Part shown: positions 34,446 to 45,531 of the stretch, one piece after another | Layout: each line of letters opens with the position of its first letter | How positions within the stretch are numbered: the first letter of the stretch is position 1 | DNA from: Bacillota bacterium | Lineage (GTDB): Bacteria > Bacillota > SHA-98 > Ch115 > JABLXJ01 | Assembly (NCBI GenBank): GCA_013178125.1 | Contig: JABLXJ010000001.1 | Span: 62,001 to 126,000 of the forward strand | Length of the DNA: 64,000 bases | Reading direction: 5' to 3' | Program-made: the position numbers and the translations under genes | Notes under the pieces: model-generated | Told to the model about the DNA's origin: nothing | Database searches by the model: none | The model's input: the letters and a program-made list of their open reading frames with translations, nothing else

Positions 34446-35969
34446 ATGTCAATGCTATTAGGGTTAGATCTCGGCACTCAGGGAGCCAAAGGTTTGCTTA
34501 TAGATGGTTCCGGGCGTATAAAGGCTTCGAATTTTGCACCTTTCAGTATGGTTACCCCTCATCCTGGTTGGGCCGAGCAGGATCCCCAAGATTGGTGGCG
34601 GGCGCTGGTGCAAGTTATAAGGGGGATAATAAGTGAGTCGGGGGAGGACCCTAGCGCGATTGCAGCTATAGGGCTTTCCGGTCACATGCATGGTCCTGCA
34701 TTGATCGATGAGTCAGGAGCGCCTCTGTGCCCTTGTGTTTTATGGCTTGACACGAGGAGCGAAAAGGAATCGGATTTTATCCTTAAGACTATGGGGCAGG
34801 ATATCGTGAGAATAACTGGCAATCCTGTGATCTCAGCATATACAGCTCCTAAGCTCCTATGGATAAAAAAGAATTGGCATTCAACCTTCGAGCGTATTAA
34901 TAAGGTGCTTTTCTCCAAGGATTATGTACGTTTGCACCTCACCGGCGATGTGGCCACGGATTATTCAGATGCCTCGGGCAGCCTATTGTTTGACATTCAA
35001 AAGCGTTGCTGGTCACACGACATCCTTGATACCCTGGGAATCCCATACGAGTATATGCCCGATATTAAGGAATCGTTAAACATTGCCGGCAGGGTAAGCG
35101 ATCGGGCTGCCGCTGAGACGGGGCTTGCCGCCGGGACCCCTGTTGTAGTCGGCGCTGGAGATCTCGCGTGTGGTCTGATCGGGAGCGGGGCGATTGATAC
35201 AGGCGTTGTCTCTTTAATTATCGGCACTGCTGGCCAGATAATGGCGGTCTCCGATGTGCCCAGCGAAGAGGGTTTCGGGAAGGTATATCATTTCTGCCAT
35301 GCCGTTCCGGATAAGTACTTCGTGTTGGGGGCACTGCTTTCTGGGGGTATATGCCTGCGATGGTTTAGGGATGTCCTTGGGGTTGGGGAGAAACTGGTTT
35401 CAGAATTTGCAGGCCTCGATGCTTATGACCTTTTATCAAAAGAGGCCTCACAAGCGAGACCTGGATCGGAAGGCCTCATATTTATGCCCTATCTTGCCGG
35501 AACGGGGACCCCTTATCTTGATTCCAGAGCTCGGGGCGGGTTTATTGGACTCACGCTTCGCCACGGACGGCCTGAGATGGTTCGATCGATAATGGAGGGA
35601 ATAGCTTATGGGCTTAGGGATTCAATACAGCTTTTCCGGGATGTGGGGTTCTCCATCTCGCAAGTTCGCGTCGCAGGGGGCGGGATCAAGAGCAGACTTT
35701 GGAGGCAGATTCTCGCCGAGGTTTTCGCATCGCCCGTGATTCCCCTTGAGACCGTAGATGCTTCTCCCCTTGGCGCTGCGCTGCTTGCGGGCGTGGGGAT
35801 CGGAATGTATAGATCCTTAGATGAGGCCTCTCAAGCAGTAGTAAGAGTGGGCGAACCTCTGGATCCGATCCCCCGCAATGTAGAGGTTTACGAATCATGT
35901 TACAACATATATACATCGCTTTATAGTGCATTGAGGGATTCATTCGCCAGGTGGCCTTCCCCGAGCTAG
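34446..35969 (+). CDS. FGGY-family carbohydrate kinase (xylulokinase-like)
   Basis: 507 residues. LLGLDLGTQGAKGLLID is the N-terminal phosphate loop, GLSGHMHGPALID and VLWLDTRS follow, and the C-terminal FGGY-type motif region reads VRVAGGGIKSRLWRQILAEV with SPLGAALLAG. The closest style is xylulokinase (XylB), which phosphorylates D-xylulose, but related kinases act on other ketoses and polyols. AAGGAAGGGACC precedes ATG 34446. It is the last gene of the GntR-headed sugar cassette. Confidence 0.93.
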   Translation: MSMLLGLDLGTQGAKGLLIDGSGRIKASNFAPFSMVTPHPGWAEQDPQDWWRALVQVIRGIISESGEDPSAIAAIGLSGHMHGPALIDESGAPLCPCVLWLDTRSEKESDFILKTMGQDIVRITGNPVISAYTAPKLLWIKKNWHSTFERINKVLFSKDYVRLHLTGDVATDYSDASGSLLFDIQKRCWSHDILDTLGIPYEYMPDIKESLNIAGRVSDRAAAETGLAAGTPVVVGAGDLACGLIGSGAIDTGVVSLIIGTAGQIMAVSDVPSEEGFGKVYHFCHAVPDKYFVLGALLSGGICLRWFRDVLGVGEKLVSEFAGLDAYDLLSKEASQARPGSEGLIFMPYLAGTGTPYLDSRARGGFIGLTLRHGRPEMVRSIMEGIAYGLRDSIQLFRDVGFSISQVRVAGGGIKSRLWRQILAEVFASPVIPLETVDASPLGAALLAGVGIGMYRSLDEASQAVVRVGEPLDPIPRNVEVYESCYNIYTSLYSALRDSFARWPSPS

Positions 35970-36480
35970 CCGCGACACATGTGGTAAGAAATACCCGGTC
36001 GTGGTGAAGAGGAGTGGACGACGGGGCACCGATAGATACCTTGACGATATCGTGATGTAACCGAATATGGAGCATGAAGACAAGGCCCTTCAAAACAGGG
36101 AGAGGTCAAAAGAGAGGAAGATATGCACTTAGAAGCAGCTTAGCACAGTAGATTGGGAAGCGACAGCTACCAGAGGGGAATTTACACATAGAATCGGATT
36201 TGACCGCATTGACAGCATTCTTCTGTGGGTGGTAGAATTCATTCAAATAAAACATAAGTAAATTGCTAATGATTTGTGGGGGCCGGATGTGTGCTGGGAC
36301 TCTCGACAAGGGCTAGGTGGCGAGGTAGGGTGTCCAAGCAATTCAACGCCTGACACGGAGGATGAGGCATGGTATATCATCGAAAAGCGAATAGATCTCA
36401 CCAGGTCATACCTGAGGATTACGACTTGGCTTAGATAGGCTCGGCCGGAGACTAAAAATGAGGCTGGATAATGGAGTAGG
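35970..36480. other. Intergenic region, about 510 bases, no gene seen
   Basis: No convincing coding frame on either strand. GGATAATGG near 36466-36474 may be the -10 region of the riboswitch transcript, though no clear -35 is evident. Confidence 0.4.
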
Positions 36481-36594
36481 TCTTCTTATCTAGAGAAGGG
36501 GAGGGACAGGCCTGATGAACCTTCGGCAACCTTTGGATCCATGATCCAAAAGGTGCCAATTCCTGCCGGCAAGAACGCCGGAGAGATAAGAAGA
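36481..36594 (+). promoter_or_regulatory. SAM-I riboswitch (S-box)
   Basis: P1 arms TCTTCTTATC (36481-36490) and GATAAGAAGA (36585-36594) pair over 10 bases. Between them lie AGAG...GGAGGGAC, the TGATGAAC and CGGCAACC core, the TTGGATC-ATGATCCAAAAGGTGCCAATTCC arm and GCCGGCAAGAACGCCGG, all S-box hallmarks. The 3' P1 strand overlaps TAAGAAGAGG (36587-36596), which is exactly complementary to CCTCTTCTTA of the terminator, so S-adenosylmethionine binding frees the terminator and stops transcription of metY-metX-metW. Confidence 0.96.
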
Positions 36595-36606
36595 GGTGGT
36601 TCGTTT

Positions 36607-38055
<1,449 letters not shown>

Positions 38056-38102
38056 CGGGTAAGAGACGGGTAAGAGATAAGAGGAAGCGGAGGTGATGCC
38101 AA

Positions 38103-39317
38103 ATGAGCGATCCCTTAAACGCCCTTGTCGGCAAGAAACCTAAGCGGTATGATGGCCCCGATTCCCCGCGCTCGGTGGGCTGGACCGAGCCCCTCAGGGT
38201 TCGGTTGGCCGATGAGGGTAATCCACTTCCTCTGGACTGTGGGGAGACGATTGCCCCAGTTGATGTTGAATGCGAAATCTACGGGGAGATGAACGAGAAT
38301 CGTGATAATGTGATACTCATCCTACATGCGCTTTCGGGAGACGCTCATGCGGCAGGCTGGGATGCCAAGGCCGAGGAATACAGCCGCCTGTGGCGTAAGA
38401 CCCGCCCAGGATGGTGGGATTCAATGGTCGGCCCTGGCAAGGCTTTTGATACCCGAAAATATTGCGTGATATGTTCTAATGTCCTGGGGAGCTGCTATGG
38501 GACGACCGGCCCTTCTTCAATAGATCCGGCGACCGGTCGCCCATATGGGCTCCGATTTCCAGTCGTTACTGTGGGAGACTGGGTCAGGCTTCAAGAGCGG
38601 CTGGTTACCTATCTAGGGATAGAGCGCCTGTTTGCTGTGGCCGGAGGCTCCCTCGGTGGCCAGCAGGCTCTGGAATGGACTCTCGTATATCCTGGAAGGG
38701 CGAGACTGGCCATAATCCTCGCGTCCTCTGCACGGTTAAGCGACCAGGGCCTTGCTTTCAATATGGTAGGACGGCATGCCATCATAAGCGATCCCAGTTT
38801 CAATGGCGGTGACTATTACGGAGGGCCAGCTCCAGATCGAGGGCTTGCCATAGCCCGCATGCTGGGCCATATAACTTACCTCTCGGAGGTGTCTATGCAC
38901 CAGAAGTTCGGACGTCGATACCGGAACGGCAACAACACACCCGGGTTCCACCTGGGGATCGACTTTGAGGTGGAAAGCTACCTCCAGCACCAAGGAGAGG
39001 CTTTTGTCGAGAGATTTGACGCCAACAGTTACCTCTATCTAAGCCGGGCCATGGATTACTATGATGCCGCTACATGGGGGGATGGGGATCTCGACAAGGC
39101 ATGCAGTAGAGCAGATTCGAAGTTCCTCCTGGTATCCTTTTCCTCCGATTGGCTTTATACCCCTGAACAAATGAAGGAATTGGCCCTTGCCCTATGTCGT
39201 AACAGAAAACCAGTAACCTATGTCAACATCTCCTCATCATACGGGCATGATGCCTTCCTCCTAGAAGTTGAAAAGCTGGAACCATTAGTGCAGCGCTTTC
39301 TCGAGGGGAGGCGGTAA
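38103..39317 (+). CDS. metX: Homoserine O-acetyltransferase
   Basis: 404-residue alpha/beta hydrolase that acetylates homoserine with acetyl-CoA for MetY. Nucleophile serine in AGGSLGGQQALEW, catalytic aspartate in FSSDWLYTPEQ and histidine in SSYGHDAFL are all present; the cap helices LYLSRAMDYYDA and GSCYGTTGPSSI are typical MetX signatures. Some family members use succinyl-CoA; acetyl use is inferred. GGAGGTGATG precedes ATG 38103. It lies 47 bases after metY and 1 base before metW. Confidence 0.95.
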   Translation: MSDPLNALVGKKPKRYDGPDSPRSVGWTEPLRVRLADEGNPLPLDCGETIAPVDVECEIYGEMNENRDNVILILHALSGDAHAAGWDAKAEEYSRLWRKTRPGWWDSMVGPGKAFDTRKYCVICSNVLGSCYGTTGPSSIDPATGRPYGLRFPVVTVGDWVRLQERLVTYLGIERLFAVAGGSLGGQQALEWTLVYPGRARLAIILASSARLSDQGLAFNMVGRHAIISDPSFNGGDYYGGPAPDRGLAIARMLGHITYLSEVSMHQKFGRRYRNGNNTPGFHLGIDFEVESYLQHQGEAFVERFDANSYLYLSRAMDYYDAATWGDGDLDKACSRADSKFLLVSFSSDWLYTPEQMKELALALCRNRKPVTYVNISSSYGHDAFLLEVEKLEPLVQRFLEGRR

Positions 39318-39318
39318 G

Positions 39319-39957
39319 ATGAGCACCAGCACCCGATGGGATCACCAGGTGATTTACGAGATAATCCACGCTGGCTCGTCGGTCCTCGATTTGGGGTGTG
39401 GAGACGGGGAACTTCTCTCCAGGCTCATTAATGATAAAGGCGTGCAGGGTCAAGGCGTTGAAAAGGATGTTGAGCGCGTCATGGAATGTGTTGTCAAGGG
39501 GGTGCCCGTATATCACGCTGATCTCGATGAGGGCCTAGCGGGATTTCCGGACGGGTTTTTTGACTATGTAGTTCTCGAGAAGACCCTCCAAGTGGTCCAT
39601 AAGCCGCTTTTCGTCCTCGAGGAGATGCTGCGGGTTGGAAGGGCCGGTATAGTCTGTTTTCCCAATTTCGGTCACCGCGACATCGTGGAGTCCCTTGTGC
39701 ACACCGGTCGAATGCCGATAACGCCGGTCCTTCCGTACCAGTGGTATGATACCCCCAATATACATCTTTTTACCGTTAATGATTTTCTCGATTGGGCGAG
39801 GACAAAGGGCGTTACGGTAGAGCGCGGCCTTTCATGGGCAAACGGAAGAATCCGTCCCTTTGAGGAGAGGGATGCCCTAGAGGCTGAAGAGGTTTTATTT
39901 GTGATCTCGCACCTGCGATCAGACAAACCCCACCTATGCGCACCAAGGGGAATTTAA
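39319..39957 (+). CDS. metW: Methionine biosynthesis protein MetW
   Basis: 212-residue methyltransferase-fold protein: SVLDLGCGDGELLSRL (SAM-binding loop), GQGVEKDVERV, DYVVLEKTLQVVHKP, FPNFGHRDIV and YQWYDTPNIHLFTVNDF are MetW hallmarks. It works with MetX in homoserine acylation in several bacteria; its own chemistry is not settled. It completes a SAM-riboswitch-controlled metY-metX-metW operon. Confidence 0.94.
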   Translation: MSTSTRWDHQVIYEIIHAGSSVLDLGCGDGELLSRLINDKGVQGQGVEKDVERVMECVVKGVPVYHADLDEGLAGFPDGFFDYVVLEKTLQVVHKPLFVLEEMLRVGRAGIVCFPNFGHRDIVESLVHTGRMPITPVLPYQWYDTPNIHLFTVNDFLDWARTKGVTVERGLSWANGRIRPFEERDALEAEEVLFVISHLRSDKPHLCAPRGI

Positions 39958-40039
39958 ACCGCGCAGAAATTGGAAGAAAATCCAGGGGGAGAGGGGGAGA
40001 GGGGCGGACGTCGGGACTCCTTGGCCAAAGAGATGCACA

Positions 40040-40108
40040 TTGACTCCAATTCCTTGCTGGCGATATAATGTAAGCAACTAAATATAATCAAATTACTAAC
40101 GATTATAT
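40040..40108 (+). promoter_or_regulatory. Promoter and palindromic operator of Rrf2-type gene
   Basis: TTGACT (40040-40045) and TATAAT (40064-40069) are 18 bases apart. Downstream, ATATAATC (40082-40089) and GATTATAT (40101-40108) form a perfect 8-base inverted repeat with an 11-base spacer, between the -10 box and the start codon, a position suited to autorepression. Confidence 0.65.
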
Positions 40109-40120
40109 GGAGGCCATATA

Positions 40121-40579
40121 ATGAGACTCTCTACGAAGGCAAGATATGGCGTCCGTGCATTGTGTGCGCTGGCACTCATGTCCAAAGACGGCAGCCCTGT
40201 TTCGTTGGCTCGCCTCTCGGAACAAGAGAACATATCAAAGGATTACCTTAACCTCATATTCCACAAACTCAGGAAATCCGGGTTCGTCGAGGCGGAAAGG
40301 GGGCTCAACGGTGGATTCAAGTTAGCGAAGAGCCCCACCGAGATAACGGTGGCCGCGGTAATTCGTGCCTTAGACGGCCCCATCGCCCCTGTCGGGTGCC
40401 TCCTTCCTCCAGGAAAGAGCGCTGCGAGTCGATGCAAGAGGAAAAGCGGGTGTCTGAGTAGGCCGGCGTGGGTGCGTCTTCAACGCCAGATTGAGACTAC
40501 TTTAGACTCGATTACGATATACTCGCTTATAACGGGTGAAGATCCGACTCCTGCAGGTTTTGATGGATTTAGTATATGA
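40121..40579 (+). CDS. Rrf2-family transcriptional regulator
   Basis: 152 residues. MRLSTKARYGVRALCALALM and ISKDYLNLIFHKLRKSGFVE are the Rrf2 winged helix; RGLNGGFKLAKSP is the wing. Three cysteines (93, 105, 111) lie where IscR-like members bind an iron-sulfur cluster, with a longer gap between the first two than in the second Rrf2 protein at 58505. Coming just after the methionine operon, it could sense cysteine or sulfur status like CymR, but this is inference from position. It has its own promoter and a palindrome ahead of ATG 40121. Confidence 0.93.
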   Translation: MRLSTKARYGVRALCALALMSKDGSPVSLARLSEQENISKDYLNLIFHKLRKSGFVEAERGLNGGFKLAKSPTEITVAAVIRALDGPIAPVGCLLPPGKSAASRCKRKSGCLSRPAWVRLQRQIETTLDSITIYSLITGEDPTPAGFDGFSI

Positions 40580-40995
40580 AAAATCAGGTATTTTCACCGA
40601 TCTTTGTCTCTAACAAGAATCTTTTATCTGAAAGGGGGAAGTGGGTTAGCACCCAATTCCGGAGATTATGTAACAAAGGATCCAACGTTCACAATATTGC
40701 TTATAATTGCTCCTAAATGCTTCATGAAAGACCTCGGGGACCATGTGCCTCTACCGGTTTCTACCGGTTCATCCTCGGATTCATCCTCCTCAAAGTTCCT
40801 ACAGATCACAAGGCGTACCTCCTCGTGCGGAATATGGGCTAATAACTTTCGAGTCATCAAGGCGACAAAAGTTAGAATTGAAGAACTGACGAGAGAACGG
40901 TGAACAGGGTGGACATCAGATCGGCTAAGCAGCTATTTTTATGCATTCCTTAAGTCTATAGACTACGGAATTTTTAATTGACAAAACGGGATAGA
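40580..40995. other. Intergenic region, no supported gene
   Basis: About 415 bases. A 64-codon minus-strand frame (40666-40860) encodes an acidic-rich stretch (NFEEDESEDEPVETGRG) and a plus-strand frame overlaps it. Neither has a convincing ribosome site or family, so I leave both unassigned. Confidence 0.35.
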
Positions 40996-40996
40996 A

Positions 40997-41027
40997 AGGA
41001 GGAATATTAGGATCGATGTCGAACTAA
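40997..41027 (+). other. Leader element with AGGAGG and minimal ORF MSN-stop
   Basis: AAAGGAGGAATATTAGGATCG leads to ATG TCG AAC TAA (41016-41027). The same layout (AGGAGG, 13 bases, ATGTCGAA) occurs at 18632-18665 before the IclR gene. Confidence 0.4.
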
Positions 41028-41066
41028 AGTTTCATAAGAAGATCAAAAGTCCATGAGGTAACATTA

Positions 41067-42050
41067 ATGAAGAGTTTACTCACAGAAGACATGCTTATGA
41101 TGCGCATCGCTTGGTTGTACTATAACCAGGGGTTGACACAGCGGGAGATCGGTGATCAACTCAATCTTTCGCGAATCAAAGTTCTCCGCTATCTGGCCAA
41201 GGCACGGAGACAGGGCGTAATCCAAATCAGGCTTGTGAGCCCACTTTTCAATTGCCTAGCCATCGAAGGTAAGGTCAAAGAAGTGTTCAATTTGAAAGAT
41301 GTAATGGTTGTTCCTACTCCCAAAGAACGTGATGGACTCAGGAAAGCACTTGGGCTTGCTGGTGCCGTTTATTTGGATAAACTGCTAAAACCAAATATGA
41401 GCTTAGGGACGACCTGGGGTTCAACGGTATATGAGGTAGGTATAAATTTAGAGCTAAAGCAATGGCCAGAATTCCGAGTAGTTCAAATGGTAGGGGGTCT
41501 AGCCAAAAGTGGTATAGGAATTAATGCCTTCGATATCGCAAAGAACATTGCCGATGCGCTCGGAGGACAATGTATCTATTTACAGGCGCCACTCCTTACC
41601 GACACATCGGATACGCGCGCAGTTTTACTAAAAGAGAGTGCTGTACAAAGAACACTAGCCCTCGCACGTACGGTCGATGTAGCTCTAGTCGGGTTAGGGA
41701 CGGTTTCAAATGAGTCCCCTCTGGTGAAGTCTGGGTTTATTGACTCACTTCAGTTAGATATTCTACGGACTCGCGGTGCGGTAGGAGACACGCTTGGACG
41801 ATACTTTGATATCCATGGGAACGCAGTTGATAGCGAACTCAACGACCGGATTATCGGATTGGATCTCGAGGATCTGCGAAAGATCAAGTGCGTGACTGCC
41901 GTGGCAGGCGGGCCAGATAAAATCGAGACAATTCTAGGAGGCCTACGGGGTGGTTTCATCGACGTACTTATTACTGATGAACAAACCGCTCAGAGTGTTT
42001 TAGACATAGAGGGAGCTGGTCTTCACCCCGCATTGAATGGAGGAAGATAA
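41067..42050 (+). CDS. SorC/DeoR-type sugar-binding transcriptional regulator
   Basis: 327 residues. The N-terminal helix-turn-helix (RIAWLYYNQGLTQREIGDQLNLSRIKVLRYLAKAR) and a C-terminal phosphosugar-binding SorC domain (SLGTTWGSTVYEV, VVQMVGGL, DVALVGLGTV, IIGLDLEDLRKIKCVTAVAGG) are the LsrR/SorC/DeoR layout. Such proteins release DNA on binding a phosphorylated sugar, here presumably the product of the FGGY kinase at 43392. Its stop lies 2 bases from the next start. A broken copy of its N-terminal part lies at 52541-52737. Confidence 0.94.
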   Translation: MKSLLTEDMLMMRIAWLYYNQGLTQREIGDQLNLSRIKVLRYLAKARRQGVIQIRLVSPLFNCLAIEGKVKEVFNLKDVMVVPTPKERDGLRKALGLAGAVYLDKLLKPNMSLGTTWGSTVYEVGINLELKQWPEFRVVQMVGGLAKSGIGINAFDIAKNIADALGGQCIYLQAPLLTDTSDTRAVLLKESAVQRTLALARTVDVALVGLGTVSNESPLVKSGFIDSLQLDILRTRGAVGDTLGRYFDIHGNAVDSELNDRIIGLDLEDLRKIKCVTAVAGGPDKIETILGGLRGGFIDVLITDEQTAQSVLDIEGAGLHPALNGGR

Positions 42051-42052
42051 TC

Positions 42053-43192
42053 ATGGAAGGCCTATCACACCGTGAAAGAGTTCTATATGCCCTTGAACAT
42101 AAAAGACCTGACCGAGTACCTATGGACTTAGGCGGCTCGGTGACATTACTTAATGATGCAGCTTACTTTAGATTGATCGAGTTTTTGAAACTGGGAGAAC
42201 CTGTTAAACCATACCGGCGGGGGAGAACAGCCAATTACTACGATGAGCGAATTTTAGATTACTTAGATATTGATTTCCGTCATGTGTGGCTTCATTCACC
42301 AAAGAACTTCATCCCCCAAGTCGATCCAGATGGGACAGTTTATGATGAATGGGGAATTCCATGGCGCCGGGATGTTAAGGGTTTCATAACTATCGCTAGA
42401 GCAGTACTTGGAAATGCGAGTTTTGATGAGGTCATAAGACACCCATGGCCTGATGCCTATGGTTATGTCAGGGATGAGGGTGTAAAAGAACGAGCAGACT
42501 GGATACGCCAGAACACGGATTATGCTCTGGTAGCAAAACATGTGATTTCCGGAGGCGCCTTAGATTATGGTTGTTTCTTAAGGGGAACCGAACAATTCCT
42601 AATTGATCTGTTGATCAATCTTGATATAGTTGAATATATAGTTTCAAAGGTAGTAGAGGTACAGATTGCTCTCTATGATATCCTTCTTTCATCGACAGGT
42701 CCTCAAGTGGATATTGTAGAAATGTCGCAAGACTACGGTACCCAGAATGGTCCGCTCATTTCCCCAAAGCTATATCGCCTGGTATTCAAGAAGAGCGATG
42801 CCCGAGTAGTTGATTTCATCAAAAGTAAGGCCCCCCAGTCTAAGGTGCTGTTACATAGTTGTGGTTCAATTGTTGATCTAATTGATGATTTCATAGACGT
42901 CGGAATCGATATCATTAATCCTGTACAACCGTTTGCAGCTGGAATGGACCATGCCAACCTAAAGAAACGCTATGGCAATCGTATTTGTTTTCACGGCGGC
43001 ATTGATATCCAGAGAATTCTACCGGGCGACATCTCCGTTCTTCGGCGGTTTGTTGCTGAAACGATTAACACATTAGGAAGTGGTGGGGGCTACATATTAG
43101 CCCCGGCCAATAATATCCAAGGGGATACGCCACCCGAAAATATCGTATCTATGTATAGGACAGCCAAGGAAATGCGTTTGGGGAAAGACTGA
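42053..43192 (+). CDS. Uroporphyrinogen decarboxylase-family protein
   Basis: 379-residue URO-D-fold TIM barrel. It begins SHRERVLYALEHKRPDRVPMDLGG, the common opening of methyltransferase-like URO-D relatives (MtaA/CmuA group), and has LLHSCGSIVDLIDDFIDVGIDIINPVQP with a Cys-containing metal-type motif near His, and FHGGIDIQRILP. Heme-making HemE sequences differ. In a sugar-type cassette its reaction is unknown; such proteins are seen in many carbohydrate loci. ATCATGG start 2 bases after the regulator stop. Confidence 0.9.
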   Translation: MEGLSHRERVLYALEHKRPDRVPMDLGGSVTLLNDAAYFRLIEFLKLGEPVKPYRRGRTANYYDERILDYLDIDFRHVWLHSPKNFIPQVDPDGTVYDEWGIPWRRDVKGFITIARAVLGNASFDEVIRHPWPDAYGYVRDEGVKERADWIRQNTDYALVAKHVISGGALDYGCFLRGTEQFLIDLLINLDIVEYIVSKVVEVQIALYDILLSSTGPQVDIVEMSQDYGTQNGPLISPKLYRLVFKKSDARVVDFIKSKAPQSKVLLHSCGSIVDLIDDFIDVGIDIINPVQPFAAGMDHANLKKRYGNRICFHGGIDIQRILPGDISVLRRFVAETINTLGSGGGYILAPANNIQGDTPPENIVSMYRTAKEMRLGKD

Positions 43193-43391
43193 TATTCCTA
43201 CTATTGTGTTGGAATACATATCTTTTGTTTAGACCTACCTGTTACGGCATTAGTTAACCGCTAGGAGGTGATTCCCTCAGGGAGTGCTCAAATCACTATA
43301 ATACAAATATATGACGCCTATGGGGTCCAGGTTGAGAGGTATTAAGATTCTGGACGAAAGCGGTTGAGGATGATGCTGGTTCGGGAGATTT

Positions 43392-44984
43392 ATGGGAGGG
43401 AGCAGGTTGCATAATTTCGAAAGGCCTTTCGTTCTGGCGGTTGATGCAGGTACTGAGAGTGTTCGAGCATCGATATTTGATGTAACCGGACAGCTTGTTA
43501 TTTTTCATGTGAGTGAGTATCCGGTTAATTTCCCTAGGCCTGGCTGGGCAGAGCAAAGCCCAGATGACTGGTGGCGGGCCATGGTTTGGGCTGTAAGGGG
43601 AGCAATAAACAAGAGCGGGCTAAAAGCTGAAGATATAGCTGCGCTGGGTCTTGATACCACTTGTTGTAGCGTCGTCTTTATGGATTCAAAGCGCAAAAGA
43701 GTTCTGAGACCGTCTTTAATCTGGATGGACGTCAGAGCAACCGAGCAAGCAAAAAGGATAGCCGCCACCGGTAACCAGGCACTCAAGTATAATGGCTGGA
43801 CTGGTGTATCGCCCGAATGGATGCCGTGTAAGGTACTGTGGGTCAAGGAGAATGAGCCAGACATCTATACACAAGCTGATACTATCTTTGAATACCTTGA
43901 CTGGATGATCTATCGCTTGACCGGCAGAATAACTGCTAGTATCAATAATACCACTGTTCGCTGGTATTATAACCGGAGGGAAGGAGGCTGGCCTGAGGAT
44001 TTTTATGAGGAGATTGGTCTGCTCGACGCCTTAGATAGGTTCCCTGGAGTTATTCTTAATATGGGCGAACCTGTAGGTGAGCTGCTTCCTGAAGTGGCCG
44101 AAGAACTAGGGTTGAAAGCGGGTATCCCGGTGGCAGAAGGCGGGGCTGATGCCTATGTGGCCACGTTGGGCCTTAACATAGTTCAGCCGGGACGACTGGC
44201 CCTTATCACTGGCTCTTCACATATGCAGCTAGGCCTGACAAGAGAACAGTCGCATCATAAGGGTATTTTTGGGGCCTTTCCAGATGCGACTATTCCGGGT
44301 TATTCAGTAGTAGAGGGTGGGCAGATTTCGTCAGGTTCTATCCTAAAGTGGTTTCGTCAGAATTTCCTAGGCGCGCAGGAGGCCGAAGCCCGAGCAGCGG
44401 GGATTTCTGTATATAGAATGCTCGATGAACAAGCGGCTCAACTTCCGCCGGGGTCAGAAGGGATAATCGTTCTCGATTATTGGCAAGGCAATCGTACCCC
44501 ATGGGTTGATCCTGAGGCCAGAGGGGTATTCTGGGGTTTAAGCTTGAAGCATAAACCGGCCAACCTATACAGGGCGATCATGGAAGGGGTGGCTTACGGG
44601 ACACACCACATTCTCTCTACGTGGAGGACAGCAGGTTTTGAAATTGGAGAGGTTTACGCTTGCGGTGGCGCTACACAAAGTCCACTCTGGCTGCAGATAC
44701 ATGCTGATGTGGCTAACGTGCCAATTCACTTGACCCGTGTTCAAGAGGCTGCTTCACTTGGTTCTGCTGTGCTCGCAGCGGTAGCGGCTGGGATATATCC
44801 AAGTACAACTGAAGCTGCCGACAAAATGGTGACAGTCGTTCGAACGGTTTATCCCGATGCCCAAAGACACGAGGAATATCAGTTTTTCTATGAGCAGTAT
44901 GTCCAAACCTATTTACAGCTAAAAGGCTTAATGCATAGCGTAACAAGGTATGTGGCGAAGACCAAGGAAAACGCACAAGAGTGA
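43392..44984 (+). CDS. FGGY-family carbohydrate kinase
   Basis: 530 residues. FVLAVDAGTESVRASIFDV is the N-terminal phosphate loop, GLDTTCCSVVFMD and IWMDVRATEQA follow, and the C-terminal part has GSEGIIVLDYWQGNRTPWVDPEARG and VYACGGATQSPLWLQIHADV. The GNRTPWVDP segment is typical of ribulokinase/erythrulose-type kinases and related FGGY groups. It would phosphorylate the sugar imported by the ABC system at 45741-50502. ATG 43392 and TTG 43407 (after GGGAGGGAG) are both possible starts. Confidence 0.92.
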   Translation: MGGSRLHNFERPFVLAVDAGTESVRASIFDVTGQLVIFHVSEYPVNFPRPGWAEQSPDDWWRAMVWAVRGAINKSGLKAEDIAALGLDTTCCSVVFMDSKRKRVLRPSLIWMDVRATEQAKRIAATGNQALKYNGWTGVSPEWMPCKVLWVKENEPDIYTQADTIFEYLDWMIYRLTGRITASINNTTVRWYYNRREGGWPEDFYEEIGLLDALDRFPGVILNMGEPVGELLPEVAEELGLKAGIPVAEGGADAYVATLGLNIVQPGRLALITGSSHMQLGLTREQSHHKGIFGAFPDATIPGYSVVEGGQISSGSILKWFRQNFLGAQEAEARAAGISVYRMLDEQAAQLPPGSEGIIVLDYWQGNRTPWVDPEARGVFWGLSLKHKPANLYRAIMEGVAYGTHHILSTWRTAGFEIGEVYACGGATQSPLWLQIHADVANVPIHLTRVQEAASLGSAVLAAVAAGIYPSTTEAADKMVTVVRTVYPDAQRHEEYQFFYEQYVQTYLQLKGLMHSVTRYVAKTKENAQE

Positions 44985-45021
44985 GGGTTATCAATTACCT
45001 TTACGAGGGGGGATTAATCAA

Positions 45022-45531
45022 ATGATAAAGGTGGAGGAACTAACTGAGCGTTCGTTCGAAGAGTTTGGTACATTTTTTAACCCTGGCGACTGTGGTCCAG
45101 CCCTTGGAGATCAGCTCGGACCAATTAAGTTTTATCCTGACAGAATCGTTCAGCAGTTTGTTCCCTCAAACTATATCGCAATAAGCTCACTGGTTATAGA
45201 ACCTAGGCCTTTCGAAATAACCCTTGCTGAAATTCATGAAAACACGGAAGAAGTATTCGGGGGTTTCGCGCAAGACGTCTATTTCTTCGTAGGTGCGCCC
45301 GATAGGAAAGAGCCATCAGCAAGAGATCTGAGAGCATTTCGATTGCCTACTGGTTGGTGGGTGCGGCTAAAGCGGCATGTATGGCATCACGCTCCATTTG
45401 TGGCTGGGAGAGAGCCCGCCGTTGGGATAGTCATTTTACCGCCTTGGACATATTCCAACGATTGCATTGTTGTCCAACTTGACGAACCGGTTACGTTGAG
45501 TTTGGGTGACTATCGTCGCCCCACCATATAG
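45022..45531 (+). CDS. AllA-like (ureidoglycolate lyase-family) cupin protein
   Basis: 169 residues from ATG 45022 (GAGGGGGG upstream). EIHENTEEVFGGFAQDVYFFVG, DLRAFRLPTGWWVRLKRHVWHHAPF match the cupin core of AllA-type proteins, including the metal-site-like His residues in HVWHHAPF. True ureidoglycolate lyases act in purine breakdown; no allantoin genes are present here, so a sugar-acid or lyase/isomerase role on a similar hydroxy acid is more likely. It lies between the kinase and the transporter genes. Confidence 0.85.
   Translation: MIKVEELTERSFEEFGTFFNPGDCGPALGDQLGPIKFYPDRIVQQFVPSNYIAISSLVIEPRPFEITLAEIHENTEEVFGGFAQDVYFFVGAPDRKEPSARDLRAFRLPTGWWVRLKRHVWHHAPFVAGREPAVGIVILPPWTYSNDCIVVQLDEPVTLSLGDYRRPTI

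Noticed and set aside
40604-40903. 99-codon plus-strand and 64-codon minus-strand frames
   Set aside because: They overlap each other, neither has a convincing start site or recognisable family, and the region looks intergenic.
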